Positions 8,410 through 16,482 of a DNA stretch of 64,000 nucleotides are shown here, one piece after another. Both the position numbers and the translations under genes were made by a program. The notes below the pieces were generated by a model. It worked only from the letters and a program-made list of their open reading frames with translations. It did not search any database and was not told the origin of the DNA. The DNA is taken from contig NZ_CP042305.1 of the NCBI RefSeq assembly GCF_007859675.1, positions 806,001 through 870,000 of the forward strand. Direction: 5' to 3'. Numbering within the stretch: the first letter of the stretch is position 1; each line of letters begins with the position of its first letter. The stretch is from Humibacter ginsenosidimutans (lineage in GTDB: Bacteria; Actinomycetota; Actinomycetes; Actinomycetales; Microbacteriaceae).

Positions 8410-9030
8410 TCAGTCGCTCCTCAACAGCTCGGTGGTGTCGAGCACGATGTCCGCGAGCGCACGGGGATGCTCCTCGCGCACGAAACGATCCCATTGCGTC
8501 TGCCATTCGTCCCAGTGCGCGTCGTAGGCGCCGGCATCCCTGGCCAGCGCTCGACGCTTGCGAACGTCGTCGTCAGCGGTGAGCCAGACGCGCAGGGTCG
8601 CGAGCGGCGCCGTGGAGCGGGTGAGGCATCCGCACCCTTCTACGACCAGCGGATGCCCGGGCACCACCGCGTGCCATTCGGCGGCCTCCGAGGCGGTCCA
8701 GTCCCAGCGACGCCACCCTCCGTCGCGGCCGGCATGAAGCGGGGCCAGCAGACCGCTCTGCACCTGGTGCGAGGCCGGCCGGAGTCCCTGCCAACCGGGG
8801 TAGATGTCATCCATGCGCACGAGTCGCGCCGGCCTCTGCGGCCACGCGGCGACCACCAGATCGGCGAAGGTGGACTTGCCCGCGCCACTCGGCCCGTCGA
8901 CGAGCACGATCGGCTGGGGCGAGCACTCCAGCGCGGTGCGCACGACGAGCCGCGCGGATGCCGCCGCCTGCGCACTCGACGACACCTCGCCACCTCGCTC
9001 CCCCGCCTCGGCGGCCTCTTCACGAGACAA
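8410..9030 (-). CDS. P-loop kinase-like ATPase coupled to the thiamine-precursor transporter
   Basis: 206 residues. Walker A GPSGAGKST lies near residues 46-54 (VLVDGPSGAGKSTFADLV), then RMDDIYPGWQGL, a Trp-rich GWRRWDW segment and LVVEGCGCL, in an arrangement like uridine kinase/phosphoribulokinase folds; RKRRALARD resembles a lid. It starts with TTG (GGAG five bases upstream) and overlaps the end of ykoC by 11 nt, so it is translationally coupled and lies under the TPP riboswitch. Placement suggests a salvage kinase for an imported thiamine precursor, but the family is only annotated generally as ATP-binding. Confidence 0.8.
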   Translation of the reverse strand: MSREEAAEAGERGGEVSSSAQAAASARLVVRTALECSPQPIVLVDGPSGAGKSTFADLVVAAWPQRPARLVRMDDIYPGWQGLRPASHQVQSGLLAPLHAGRDGGWRRWDWTASEAAEWHAVVPGHPLVVEGCGCLTRSTAPLATLRVWLTADDDVRKRRALARDAGAYDAHWDEWQTQWDRFVREEHPRALADIVLDTTELLRSD

Positions 9031-9817
9031 CGAAGCTCCACGTTCCCGCGACTACAGCGCACGACGCCGCGATGACGGCGATCGCTGCACCTATCGCCAC
9101 CATCGCGGTCTCGGCGGCCCCGAATCGCGACGACCTGGCCCAGGTGCGCGCGCTGTCACCGCCGAATCCCTTCGCCTCCATCGCGGTGGCGAGCTTGCTG
9201 CCGCGCCGCAACGAGAGCACGAGCAGGGCGAAGGCCTGCGAGCCCCAGCGCCGCAGCACGGCGATCGGGTTGCGGCCATCGCCCAGGCCTCTGGCACGCC
9301 TCGCCATCGCCAGCGCCCGCCAATCGTCGACGAAGAGCCCGACGAGACGAAGCGCCGCAAGCGCGCCGAGAACGAAGCGCGCAGGGAGACGGACCAGCTG
9401 CGCCAGGCCGTCGGCGAGTTCTGTGGGGTCCGATGTCGCGAACAGGATGACGCCGGGGATCCCGATCGCCAGCACGCGGAGTGCGATCGCGCCGGCCAGC
9501 GCGAGCGAGCCCTGCGTCACGGTGACGAACCCGAGCCTCCACACGGTCTCGCCGCTGTCCGCGCCGTACAACGCCGTCGCGATCGCCGCCGCGACGGCGG
9601 CGATCCAGATCGGGGCGGTGCGCAGCCAGAACTGTCTGGCGCTCACTCCCGCGAAGGGCAGGAGCACGGCTTCGAGCACCAGAGCGACTCCTGCGGAGAC
9701 CCAGTCGATCGTCAAGACCAGGGTCAGGGAGACCAGCAGCGCGGCGCCGAGCTTGGCGACCGGGTTGATGCGGGCGATGCGGCTCGAGTGCAGGTCGGGG
9801 GTGAGAACGATGCTCAT
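9020..9817 (-). CDS. ykoC: ECF transporter transmembrane (T) component, YkoC type
   Basis: 265 residues with about five to six hydrophobic spans (for example 25-60, 70-90, 105-135, 235-262). The coupling-helix motif AMARRARGLGDGRNP and the later AMEAKGFGG are the two short Ala-Arg-Gly signatures of EcfT proteins that contact the ATPases. Its ATG overlaps the stop of ykoD by 4 nt (ATGA). In the ykoEDC order, with a TPP riboswitch, it is the shared membrane subunit of a hydroxymethylpyrimidine/thiamine importer. Confidence 0.9.
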   Translation of the reverse strand: MSIVLTPDLHSSRIARINPVAKLGAALLVSLTLVLTIDWVSAGVALVLEAVLLPFAGVSARQFWLRTAPIWIAAVAAAIATALYGADSGETVWRLGFVTVTQGSLALAGAIALRVLAIGIPGVILFATSDPTELADGLAQLVRLPARFVLGALAALRLVGLFVDDWRALAMARRARGLGDGRNPIAVLRRWGSQAFALLVLSLRRGSKLATAMEAKGFGGDSARTWARSSRFGAAETAMVAIGAAIAVIAASCAVVAGTWSFVVS

Positions 9818-11358
9818 CGGGAGGTCCCCGTCCTCTCGGCGAGCACAGCGTCCCCGTCTCGACGGCCGGCACGCGCCGACGAGGATGCCCCGCGCAGCTC
9901 GAGCACGTCGTCCGCGAGCACGCGCACGAGCGCGTCGTCGTGCGTGACGGCGATCACGGCGTGTCCGGCGGTGAGCAGTTCGTCGAGGAGGGCGGCGAGT
10001 TCGCGCCAGGTGCGGGCATCCTGACCGAAGGTGGGCTCGTCGAGCACCAGCAGGTCCGGCCTTGTGGCGAGAGCCGTCGCCACGGACAGGCGACGCTTCT
10101 CGCCGCCGGAAAGGGTGAACGGGTTGGCGTCGGCGAGTCGGGCCAGACGCAGCCGCTGCAGCAGCTCGTCGACCCGCCGCTCGGTCTCTCTGCTGCCGAG
10201 CCCGGTCACGAGCGCGCCGACGGCGAGCTCGTCGCGCACCCGCGCCCGGACGAACTGATGCTCGGGGTCTTGGAACACCGAGCCGATGCGGCCGACGAGT
10301 TCCCGTGAGCGCCAGCGCACCGGTTCGCCTCTGCTGCCACGGCTCAACGCCGGAGTCGCCTCGAGCGTGCCAGAGACGGGAGGCAGCAGCCCGGCCGCCG
10401 TGAGCGCGAACGTCGACTTTCCCGCCCCGTTCGGGCCGGTCACGGCGAGGGCGCTTCCCCTGGCCGCGGTGAAGTCGATGCCGGTCGCCGCGACCTGCGC
10501 CGTACGCATGCCGAACGGGGTACGTCCCACGCCGAGCGATCGCCCCAGCAGCAGCGGATTCCCCTGCACGGCGGGCGCCCGCGTGCGGTCGAACGTCGTG
10601 CCCGGCAGCCAGATGCCCGCCGCCTCGAGAGCGGCGGCTTCGCTCCGCAGCACCTTCTCCGGCTCCCCCTGGGCCAGGATGCCGCCCCGGGAGTCGAGCA
10701 CGATCACGCGGTCGACGACACCGGCCCACACCTGCACGCGGTGTTCGACGATGACCACCGTCGCCGAGCTCTCCTGGGCGAGCGCCGCGACGGCATCCCG
10801 CACCTCGGCGACGCCGATCGGGTCGAGGTTGGCGGTCGGCTCGTCGAGCAGGAGGAGCCCCGGACGCATGGCGAGCGCCCCCGCCAGGGCGAGACGCTGC
10901 TTCTGGCCGCCGGACAGCGCGGAGGTCGGAGTGTCGAGCGGCAGATCGAGTCCGACCGCTTCGAGCGCTGCCCTGACCCTGGGCCAGATCTGCTCCCGCG
11001 GAACGCCGAGGTTCTCGCACCCGAAGGCGACATCGTCGCCGACCCGCGCCATGACCGTCTGCGCATCGGGATCCTGCAGCACGAGCCCTGAGCGTCCACG
11101 TGTGGCGCTCGGCGCCTTGCCGTCGACGGTGAGCGTTCCGACGGACTCGCCCTCGTCATCGCCGCCCAGCACGCCGGCCAGCGCGTGCAGCAACGTGGAC
11201 TTGCCTGCACCGCTCGCTCCGAGCAGAAGCACGCGCTCGCCCGGCTCGATGTCCAGGTCGAGCTCGCGCACCGCCCACCGTGAGCGGCCGGCGTGCCGCC
11301 ATCCCCAACTGCGGGCCGTGACCCTGGCACCGGGGCCGGCGACATCGTCGCGGGTCAT
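9814..11358 (-). CDS. ykoD: ECF transporter ATPase with two fused ABC domains, YkoD type
   Basis: 514 residues carrying two complete ABC ATPase domains. Domain 1 has Walker A LGASGAGKST near 47-56, Q-loop VLQDPDAQTVMA, signature LSGGQKQR and LLLLDEPTANLDP. Domain 2 has Walker A GPNGAGKST near 308-316, Q-loop FQDPEHQF, LSGGEKRR and LVLDEPTFGQD. One protein thus supplies both ATPase subunits, as in B. subtilis YkoD. It starts right after the ykoE stop (0-nt gap) and overlaps ykoC by 4 nt. Confidence 0.94.
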   Translation of the reverse strand: MTRDDVAGPGARVTARSWGWRHAGRSRWAVRELDLDIEPGERVLLLGASGAGKSTLLHALAGVLGGDDEGESVGTLTVDGKAPSATRGRSGLVLQDPDAQTVMARVGDDVAFGCENLGVPREQIWPRVRAALEAVGLDLPLDTPTSALSGGQKQRLALAGALAMRPGLLLLDEPTANLDPIGVAEVRDAVAALAQESSATVVIVEHRVQVWAGVVDRVIVLDSRGGILAQGEPEKVLRSEAAALEAAGIWLPGTTFDRTRAPAVQGNPLLLGRSLGVGRTPFGMRTAQVAATGIDFTAARGSALAVTGPNGAGKSTFALTAAGLLPPVSGTLEATPALSRGSRGEPVRWRSRELVGRIGSVFQDPEHQFVRARVRDELAVGALVTGLGSRETERRVDELLQRLRLARLADANPFTLSGGEKRRLSVATALATRPDLLVLDEPTFGQDARTWRELAALLDELLTAGHAVIAVTHDDALVRVLADDVLELRGASSSARAGRRDGDAVLAERTGTSR

Positions 11359-12108
11359 CTAGGCGGCGCTCCCGGAGCGCCCGCCCGCCGTGGGCGCTCC
11401 GTCGACGTGACGCGGCGCATCCTCCGGCCCGTCGTCGACGACGCGCACCCTGCGTCCCGCCTGGAACCTGTTCAGAGCGCCCGTGGCCGCGAGCCCCCGG
11501 ACGGCGAGCCAGCCCAGGAGCCCGGCGATGACGACGCCGGAGAGCACGGCCGTGCCGAAGTAGAGCCACTTCTGGGCGGCGTTCAAGGCGGCGAGCGAGG
11601 TGAACGTCGTGTCGAGGATGCCCGTGCTCGCGCCTGCCAAAGCGCCCGCGAACAGTGCTCCCCACACGTTCCACACCCGGTAGAGCAGGATCGCGAACGC
11701 GATCTCCGCCCCCAATCCTTCCACGGCTGCCCAGATGAAGTCGGTGAAGCCCCACGCGTTGCCGATCAGCATCTCGACGACGCCCGCGACGATCTCGGTG
11801 AAGAGCGCGGCGCCCGGCTTGCGTACGATCAGTCCGCCGAGCACCCCCGCGAAGAGCCAGCCGCCGGCGAGCAGGCCGGCCGCTCCGGGGCCGAGGAAGG
11901 TCAACGCCGCCGAGAGCGGAGTCCAGGCCAGGCCCCATGCCCAGAAGATGACCCCTGAGGCGACGCCGACGACGGCCGCGACGATGATGTCGACGACGCG
12001 CCAGCGATAGACGCGAGGGGGAACGTGCCGCCGTGGCGGCGATGGTTGCGTGCACTGTGCGTGCCCTTTCGTTCTGATGAAACGTGGGCACGGGTGGAGG
12101 CTCCGCAC
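11359..12108 (-). CDS. ykoE: ECF transporter substrate-binding (S) component, YkoE type
   Basis: Integral membrane protein with about five to six spans. The segment RHVPPRVYRWRVVDIIVA and the later WNVWGALFAG, LIGNAWGFTDFIW match actinobacterial YkoE, the S subunit proposed to bind hydroxymethylpyrimidine or thiamine. The start is uncertain. The only well-placed start in frame is GTG at 12108, with GGAGGGG eight bases upstream right behind the riboswitch; it gives 249 residues, about 30 to 40 longer at the N-terminus than the conserved region suggests. First gene of the four-gene thiamine operon. Confidence 0.88.
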   Translation of the reverse strand: MRSLHPCPRFIRTKGHAQCTQPSPPRRHVPPRVYRWRVVDIIVAAVVGVASGVIFWAWGLAWTPLSAALTFLGPGAAGLLAGGWLFAGVLGGLIVRKPGAALFTEIVAGVVEMLIGNAWGFTDFIWAAVEGLGAEIAFAILLYRVWNVWGALFAGALAGASTGILDTTFTSLAALNAAQKWLYFGTAVLSGVVIAGLLGWLAVRGLAATGALNRFQAGRRVRVVDDGPEDAPRHVDGAPTAGGRSGSAA

Positions 12109-12127
12109 GATGCGGACCCCTCCAAGA

Positions 12128-12229
12128 GATGGCCTCCCTGCGCTGGCATGATCCAGATCAGGTTCGACGGTCGAAGGTTGGAGAACCTTCCTCTCAGCCC
12201 GGCTCACCGGACTCCCGTGTTCGACCATC
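12128..12229 (-). promoter_or_regulatory. TPP riboswitch (THI element)
   Basis: On the minus strand: closing stem GATGGTC/GGCCATC, conserved GGCTGAGAGG, then GAACCTGATCTGGATCATGC and CAGCGCAGGGA, the hallmark of thiamine pyrophosphate aptamers. It ends about 20 nt before the ykoE GTG; the GGAGGGG ribosome site lies directly after the aptamer, so control at translation initiation is plausible. Known family function: TPP binding shuts down thiamine uptake and synthesis genes. Confidence 0.96.
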
Positions 12230-12230
12230 G

Positions 12231-12236
12231 AGTATA
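12231..12236 (-). promoter_or_regulatory. Candidate -10 box (TATACT) of the riboswitch operon
   Basis: TATACT immediately upstream of the aptamer. If used, the transcript would begin inside the outermost P1 pairs, so P1 may be shorter than drawn. Confidence 0.4.
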
Positions 12237-12296
12237 GTCAGCCCGGTGCGGCCCGCGCCGTCACGCGAAGGTTCTGCACTGCTCGAGGAGGCGGCG

Positions 12297-12513
12297 ATGG
12301 TCATCATGTGGGTGCTGTTCGCCGTCGCACTCGCGTTCGTCGTTCTTCTGCGCCTGATGATCATGCGTCAGCGCAAATTCGAGCGACTCGTGCAGGAGCG
12401 CCGGGCTCAGGCCGCGCGCGCGAGCGGCCCGTGCCGCGGCGGAGCGGGCACGGGCCGAACAGAACGCAGGGCGAGAGCTCAGCGCCGACGGCGGCGGCCG
12501 CGCAGACTCCTGA
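12297..12513 (+). CDS. Small single-span membrane protein, probably frameshifted
   Basis: Excellent start: CTCGAGGAGG a few bases before ATG. It encodes MVIMWVLFAVALAFVVLLRL, one transmembrane helix, then a basic helix (MRQRKFERLVQERRAQAAR). As written, the frame then becomes Gly/Arg-rich and runs to 12617, overlapping the opposite gerW-like gene by 139 nt. In the +1 frame from about 12421 the sequence continues as an Ala/Arg/Glu helix (AARAAAERARAEQNAGREL) and stops at 12513. A lost CG unit or extra base in the run GCGCGCGCG near 12411-12422 would explain this. I give the repaired end. Confidence 0.55.
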
Positions 12514-12826
12514 ACACGAGCGCGACCCCGGCGGTGACAGCCCACACGAACGGGATGGCCACGGCAAGCAAGGCGATCGGGTTCGGATCGAAGCGCACCC
12601 CGGTCTTGTCTTTGTAGTAAGCACCGATCGGCACGCTGGCGCCTCCGCCACCGCCGCCGGAACCCTCGATGGAACCCTGATCGCCTTCTCCTCCGCCGAA
12701 GCCGAACCAGGCAAGCGCCACCGGGATGACGGTGACGTCGTCGATCGTGATGGGGTCGCCGTAAGCCGTGTGCACGCCTGCGGTGGCTTTGACGTTTTCT
12801 GCGAGCTTGAGCACGAAGTCAGCCAT
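12479..12826 (-). CDS. GerW/YtfJ-family sporulation-protein homologue
   Basis: 115 residues. GVHTAYGDPITIDDVTVIPVALAWFGFGGGEG plus a glycine run and ASVPIGAYY is the typical GerW (YtfJ) family arrangement; a C-terminal hydrophobic helix (about 88-107) and poly-Arg end follow. In Bacillus GerW is needed for spore germination, but the family is common in non-sporulating actinobacteria where its role is unknown. It is leaderless by appearance: TAGCGT lies 6 nt before the ATG and overlaps the dinB stop codon. Confidence 0.85.
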   Translation of the reverse strand: MADFVLKLAENVKATAGVHTAYGDPITIDDVTVIPVALAWFGFGGGEGDQGSIEGSGGGGGGASVPIGAYYKDKTGVRFDPNPIALLAVAIPFVWAVTAGVALVFRSLRGRRRRR

Positions 12827-12832
12827 GACCCC

Positions 12833-12838
12833 ACGCTA
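12833..12838 (-). promoter_or_regulatory. -10 box (TAGCGT) of leaderless gerW-like gene
   Basis: TAGCGT, 6 nt, ATG at 12826; overlaps the last codons of dinB. Confidence 0.4.
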
Positions 12839-14182
12839 CCCGCGGGACGGCCCCTGGTCACGGGTCCGATCGCCGGGTCGCGGATCGGCCGCGGAGTCGC
12901 GCCTTCCCGAGCGACCTTCCTCCCGTTCCCTGAGCACGCCGGCATTCGCCGTGTCACCGACGCTGCGCGGCCTCGTGCCGACCAGCGCCGCGGACGTGAT
13001 CGTGCCCGCGCCGAACCGTGCCGCCACCCTGTCGACCGCCTGCTCCGCATCGCGCCAGTCTTCGTCGGGATCCCACAGCAGAGGCGCGCCCGCGCCGTCG
13101 GCCAGCAGGTTCTCGCCGCGCACGCCGAGGAGCCGAACCGCGTCGCCGGGCTGCAGCGCGGCATCCAGCAGCTCGACGGCCTCGGCGAAGATGCGCTTGC
13201 CCACGTTCGTGGGCTCGGCGAGCGTGCGCGATCGAGTGATGGTGCGGAAGTCCGCGAACCGCAGCTTGAGCGACACCGTGCGTGCCACGAGCGAATGCGA
13301 ACGCAGTCTCGCTCCGACCTGCGTGGCGAGGCGAAGGAGTTCGCGCCGCGCTACCGCCCGGTCGGTGACGTCGTGTTCGAAGGTCTGCTCGTGTCCGATG
13401 CTCTTCTCGCGGGATTCGGGCTGCACGGTGCGCGGGTCGATGCCGTTGGCCAGCTCGTGCAGCCGAACACCCGACACGTCGCCCACCCAGCCGCGGAGCA
13501 CGTCGAGCGGGGTGGATGCCACGTCTCCGACGGTGCGAAGACCGTAGCGGTGCAGGGTCTCCTGAGTCGACGGACCGACGCCCCACAGCGCGCCGATCGG
13601 CAGTGGGTGCAGAAATTCGAGCGTCTCGGCGACGGGGATCACGAGCATCCCATCCGGCTTGGCCATGGTGGAGGCGAGCTTCGCCATGAACTTGGTGCCC
13701 GCTGCTCCGACGGAGCACGTGAGCCCGGTCGCATCGAAAACCCGACGCCGGATGCCTGCTCCGATTCGCGCCGGCGACCCCAGCAGTCGCACGGCGCCCG
13801 CCACGTCGAGGAACGCCTCGTCGATGCTGACCTGCTCCACCAGCGGCGTGACATCGCCGAGGATGCCCACCACGAGCTTCGAATAGTGCGCGTACTTGTC
13901 GAAGTGCGGCTCGAGCACGACCGCGGACGGGCACAGGCGCAGCGCCTGGGCGACGGGCATCGCGCTGCGCACGCCCGCCCGCCGCGCCTCGTAGGTGGCG
14001 CTGGAGACCACGGCGCGCCCTGATGCGTGGCCCACGATGGCAGGAAGGCCGACCAGCTCCGGATGATCGAGCAGTTCGACGGACGCGTAGAAGGCATCCA
14101 TGTCGACGTGGAGCTTCGTGGCGCCGGCGTCGTCGACAGGGCCGACGGTGACCCGTCTGTCCCTTCCGTCACCGCGTCCCAC
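12836..14182 (-). CDS. dinB: DNA polymerase IV (Y family)
   Basis: 448 residues. Catalytic motifs HVDMDAFYASVE (Asp27, Asp29) and SIDEAFLDV, the steric-gate region, YEARRAGVRSAMP, and the HhH thumb PIGALWGVG are all present, followed by the little-finger domain (EKSIGHEQTFEHDV, LKLRFADFRTITRS). It is about 100 residues longer than E. coli DinB because of a C-terminal Arg/Asp/Gly-rich tail. I see no clear QLxLF clamp-binding motif at the end. Error-prone translesion synthesis is the family role. GTG start; a near-miss GAGACT box lies 6 nt upstream. Confidence 0.94.
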   Translation of the reverse strand: MGRGDGRDRRVTVGPVDDAGATKLHVDMDAFYASVELLDHPELVGLPAIVGHASGRAVVSSATYEARRAGVRSAMPVAQALRLCPSAVVLEPHFDKYAHYSKLVVGILGDVTPLVEQVSIDEAFLDVAGAVRLLGSPARIGAGIRRRVFDATGLTCSVGAAGTKFMAKLASTMAKPDGMLVIPVAETLEFLHPLPIGALWGVGPSTQETLHRYGLRTVGDVASTPLDVLRGWVGDVSGVRLHELANGIDPRTVQPESREKSIGHEQTFEHDVTDRAVARRELLRLATQVGARLRSHSLVARTVSLKLRFADFRTITRSRTLAEPTNVGKRIFAEAVELLDAALQPGDAVRLLGVRGENLLADGAGAPLLWDPDEDWRDAEQAVDRVAARFGAGTITSAALVGTRPRSVGDTANAGVLREREEGRSGRRDSAADPRPGDRTRDQGPSRG

Positions 14183-14262
14183 GGCTTCAGTCTCGCATCG
14201 ACCGGCGACACTGCGTCGCCGTCACCGGTCGCACGCGGGCCGTGCTGCCGGGGCACGGCCGA

Positions 14263-14268
14263 TAACGT
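14263..14268 (+). promoter_or_regulatory. -10 box (TAACGT) of leaderless aldo/keto reductase gene
   Basis: TAACGT, 7 nt, ATG at 14276. Confidence 0.45.
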
Positions 14269-14275
14269 TGAAACC

Positions 14276-15280
14276 ATGCAATTTCGATACCTCGGCAACA
14301 GCGGACTCAAGATCTCCGAGATCATCTACGGCAACTGGCTCACTCACGGATCGCAGGTGGAGAACGAGGTGGCCACGGCATCCGTGCACGCCGCCCTCGA
14401 CGCCGGCATCACCACCTTCGACACCGCGGACGCCTACGCGAACACCGCAGCGGAGAAGGTGCTCGGCGACGCGCTGAAGGGTCAGCGCCGTCAGTCGCTG
14501 GAGATCTTCACGAAGGTGTACTGGCCGACCGGGCCGCGCGGCCACAACGACACCGGTCTCAGCCGCAAGCACATCATGGAGTCGATCGATGGCTCGCTCG
14601 AGCGTCTCGGCACCGACTACGTCGATCTGTACCAGGCGCACCGCTACGACAGCGAGACCCCGCTCGAGGAGACGATGCAGGCGTTCGCCGACATCGTGCG
14701 CGCGGGCAAGGCGCTCTACATCGGGGTGAGCGAGTGGAACGCGCAGCAGCTGCGCGACGCGCACGCGCTGTCGAAGGAGCTCGGCTTCCAGCTCATCTCC
14801 AACCAGCCGCAATACTCGATGCTGTGGCGCGTGATCGAGGCCGAGGTCGTGCCGACATCCGAGGAACTCGGCATCTCCCAGATCGTCTGGTCGCCGGTCG
14901 CCCAGGGCGTTCTCACCGGCAAGTACAAGCCGGGGGCAGAACTGCCCGCCGGCAGCCGGGCCACCGACGAGAAGGGCGGCGCGGGCGCGATCAAGGACTT
15001 CTTGACCGACGACGTGCTCGGCGCCGTGCAGAGGCTCCAGCCGATCGCCGACGAGGCGGGCCTCACGCTCGCCCAGCTCGCCGTGGCGTGGGTGTTGCAG
15101 AACCCGAACGTGGCCGGTGCCATCGTGGGTGCTTCTCGCCCCGAGCAGGTCGCCTCGAACGCGCAGGCTGCCGGCGTGACGCTCGACGCCGAGGCACTCA
15201 AGCGCATCGATGAGGTCATCCTGCCGGTCGCGAAGACCGACCCGTCGCTCACGAAGTCGCCGGCGACGCGCGTCGCCTAG
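14276..15280 (+). CDS. Aldo/keto reductase, potassium-channel beta-subunit-like
   Basis: 334-residue TIM-barrel NADPH oxidoreductase. The tetrad reads Asp49 and Tyr54 (FDTADAY), Lys80 (FTKVYW) and His122 (YQAHR). NQPQYSMLWR and the C-terminal VGASRPEQVASN cofactor loop match the AKR6/Kv-beta-like bacterial group; substrate unknown. Divergent from dinB with about 90 bp between the start codons and apparently leaderless. It is not closely related to the YghZ-type reductase at 2709. Confidence 0.92.
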   Translation: MQFRYLGNSGLKISEIIYGNWLTHGSQVENEVATASVHAALDAGITTFDTADAYANTAAEKVLGDALKGQRRQSLEIFTKVYWPTGPRGHNDTGLSRKHIMESIDGSLERLGTDYVDLYQAHRYDSETPLEETMQAFADIVRAGKALYIGVSEWNAQQLRDAHALSKELGFQLISNQPQYSMLWRVIEAEVVPTSEELGISQIVWSPVAQGVLTGKYKPGAELPAGSRATDEKGGAGAIKDFLTDDVLGAVQRLQPIADEAGLTLAQLAVAWVLQNPNVAGAIVGASRPEQVASNAQAAGVTLDAEALKRIDEVILPVAKTDPSLTKSPATRVA

Positions 15281-15328
15281 CCGACGCAGACGATCGGTTG
15301 AGGGGCGCGCCACCGAGGTTGACGCACC

Positions 15329-15416
15329 TTGAGGAGCGGGTTTCGAGACGCGCACCTGCGGCGTGCTCCTCAACCCACGGGGAGACGCACGCCTGCGGCG
15401 TGCTCCTCAACCCACG
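15329..15416. repeat. REP-like repeat cluster
   Basis: Two 25-bp direct copies (15355-15379, 15392-15416; CCTGCGGCGTGCTCCTCAAC...) plus an inverted arm TTGAGGAGC at 15329-15337 that pairs with GCTCCTCAA at 15365-15373. Lies between the convergent aldo/keto reductase and 15432 genes; 15281-15431 holds no gene. Confidence 0.75.
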
Positions 15417-15431
15417 AAATGGAACTCCGGG

Positions 15432-16094
15432 TCACACCAGGGCCGCGACGATGGGGGTGAACCAGGCGCGGAACGCCTCGTGATCGTCTCGCAGGCTCCA
15501 GCTGACGACCACGGTGTCGGGCCCGACCACCCATGCACCCTTCTCCGCGAGGGGAAGCGCCTCGATGTCGAGCCGGAACGAACCCGTCTGACGATGCAGT
15601 TCGTGCTCGTGCTGCCGCACAGTGTCGACGATGTCGGCCGAGTACTCCGCACGATGCCGCAGATCGTCGGCGAGATACTCCGCTCTGCGCGCATTCGACC
15701 ATGCGACGGCATCCGCGAAACGCTCGATCACCAGATCCTGCAGCGCGAGCTCACGGTCGAACGCCGCGAAGTGCGGCGGCACGAACGAGGTGCTCCAGGA
15801 GGCGACGGAGTTCATGTCCACGACCGCGCGGCGCCACCAGCCGACCCACTCGTCGGCGAGCGTCGGCTGCGTGGGATGGGCGGTCTCGCGCGCGTGGTCC
15901 CCCCACGGGCGGGGCGGAGCGATGGCGAGCATCCTCTCGGCCGCCGGCTGGTGCTGGACCGCGGGCACGACGGCGGGCAGCGGCGGCTCGCCGACGCCCT
16001 CCAGACCGGCGAGATCGCGCAGGCACAGCGCCATCAGCAGGTCCCACGGACAGTCCTCTGTGACCCGCCATCGAAGAGTGCCCTCGATGAGCAT
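15432..16094 (-). CDS. Hypothetical protein (220 aa)
   Basis: Soluble, Trp- and His-rich protein with no recognised domain. N-terminal GTLRWRVTEDCPWDLLMAL, central WVGWWRRAVVDMNSV and a helical C-terminal half (RRAEYLADDLRHRAEYSADIVD) are its features. It could be a DinB-fold or nuclease-like family, but I cannot assign it. TAGGAT lies 7 nt before the ATG (leaderless). It ends beside the REP-like repeats and starts 10 bp from the next gene's end. Confidence 0.7.
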   Translation of the reverse strand: MLIEGTLRWRVTEDCPWDLLMALCLRDLAGLEGVGEPPLPAVVPAVQHQPAAERMLAIAPPRPWGDHARETAHPTQPTLADEWVGWWRRAVVDMNSVASWSTSFVPPHFAAFDRELALQDLVIERFADAVAWSNARRAEYLADDLRHRAEYSADIVDTVRQHEHELHRQTGSFRLDIEALPLAEKGAWVVGPDTVVVSWSLRDDHEAFRAWFTPIVAALV

Positions 16095-16101
16095 GGCAAC
16101 A

Positions 16102-16107
16102 ATCCTA
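16102..16107 (-). promoter_or_regulatory. -10 box (TAGGAT) of leaderless hypothetical gene
   Basis: TAGGAT, 7 nt, ATG at 16094; overlaps the stop region of the upstream gene. Confidence 0.4.
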
Positions 16108-16482
16108 GGATTCGGCGCCCGCCGAAGAGCCGTTCGCCACGATGCTCGCCGCGTCGACGTAGAGCCACGCCGTCTCTCCTGACGCGAGGGTGACGGCGAC
16201 GCGCGTGTAGTCCTCCACCTCGTAGTCGTCTGCTGCGAGGAGATCGTCGTCGGTCAGCTCGAGCACCGCTCCGTCGACCATGTCACGCGGGTCGCCGGTC
16301 TCGCGGGCGAAGGGATGCTCAGCGCTGCCGCTCACGGCCACCACGTGCGGGTCCGTGATGGCGACCGTGTCGAGAACGTAGCCCGTCAGGGTGGCGGCGC
16401 GCATCGGCATCCTCCGGCCGAAGGTGGCCCTCTGCACGCCCTCGAGACGGAGGGTGCCGTAGGAGAACAGCAGATGGGTCAC
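16105..16482 (-). CDS. Gamma-glutamylcyclotransferase (AIG2-like) family protein
   Basis: 125 residues. The fold is marked by FSYGTLRLEGVQ at 6-17, with the substrate-binding YGTLR, and by VDGAVLELTDDDLLAADDYEVEDYTRV, in which the catalytic-type Glu sits. Ends with ETAWLYVDA as in the family. Members act on gamma-glutamyl or related amide bonds; the substrate here is unknown. GTG start overlaps the stop of the upstream gene by 4 nt (GTGA), making a two-gene unit. Confidence 0.88.
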   Translation of the reverse strand: MTHLLFSYGTLRLEGVQRATFGRRMPMRAATLTGYVLDTVAITDPHVVAVSGSAEHPFARETGDPRDMVDGAVLELTDDDLLAADDYEVEDYTRVAVTLASGETAWLYVDAASIVANGSSAGAES

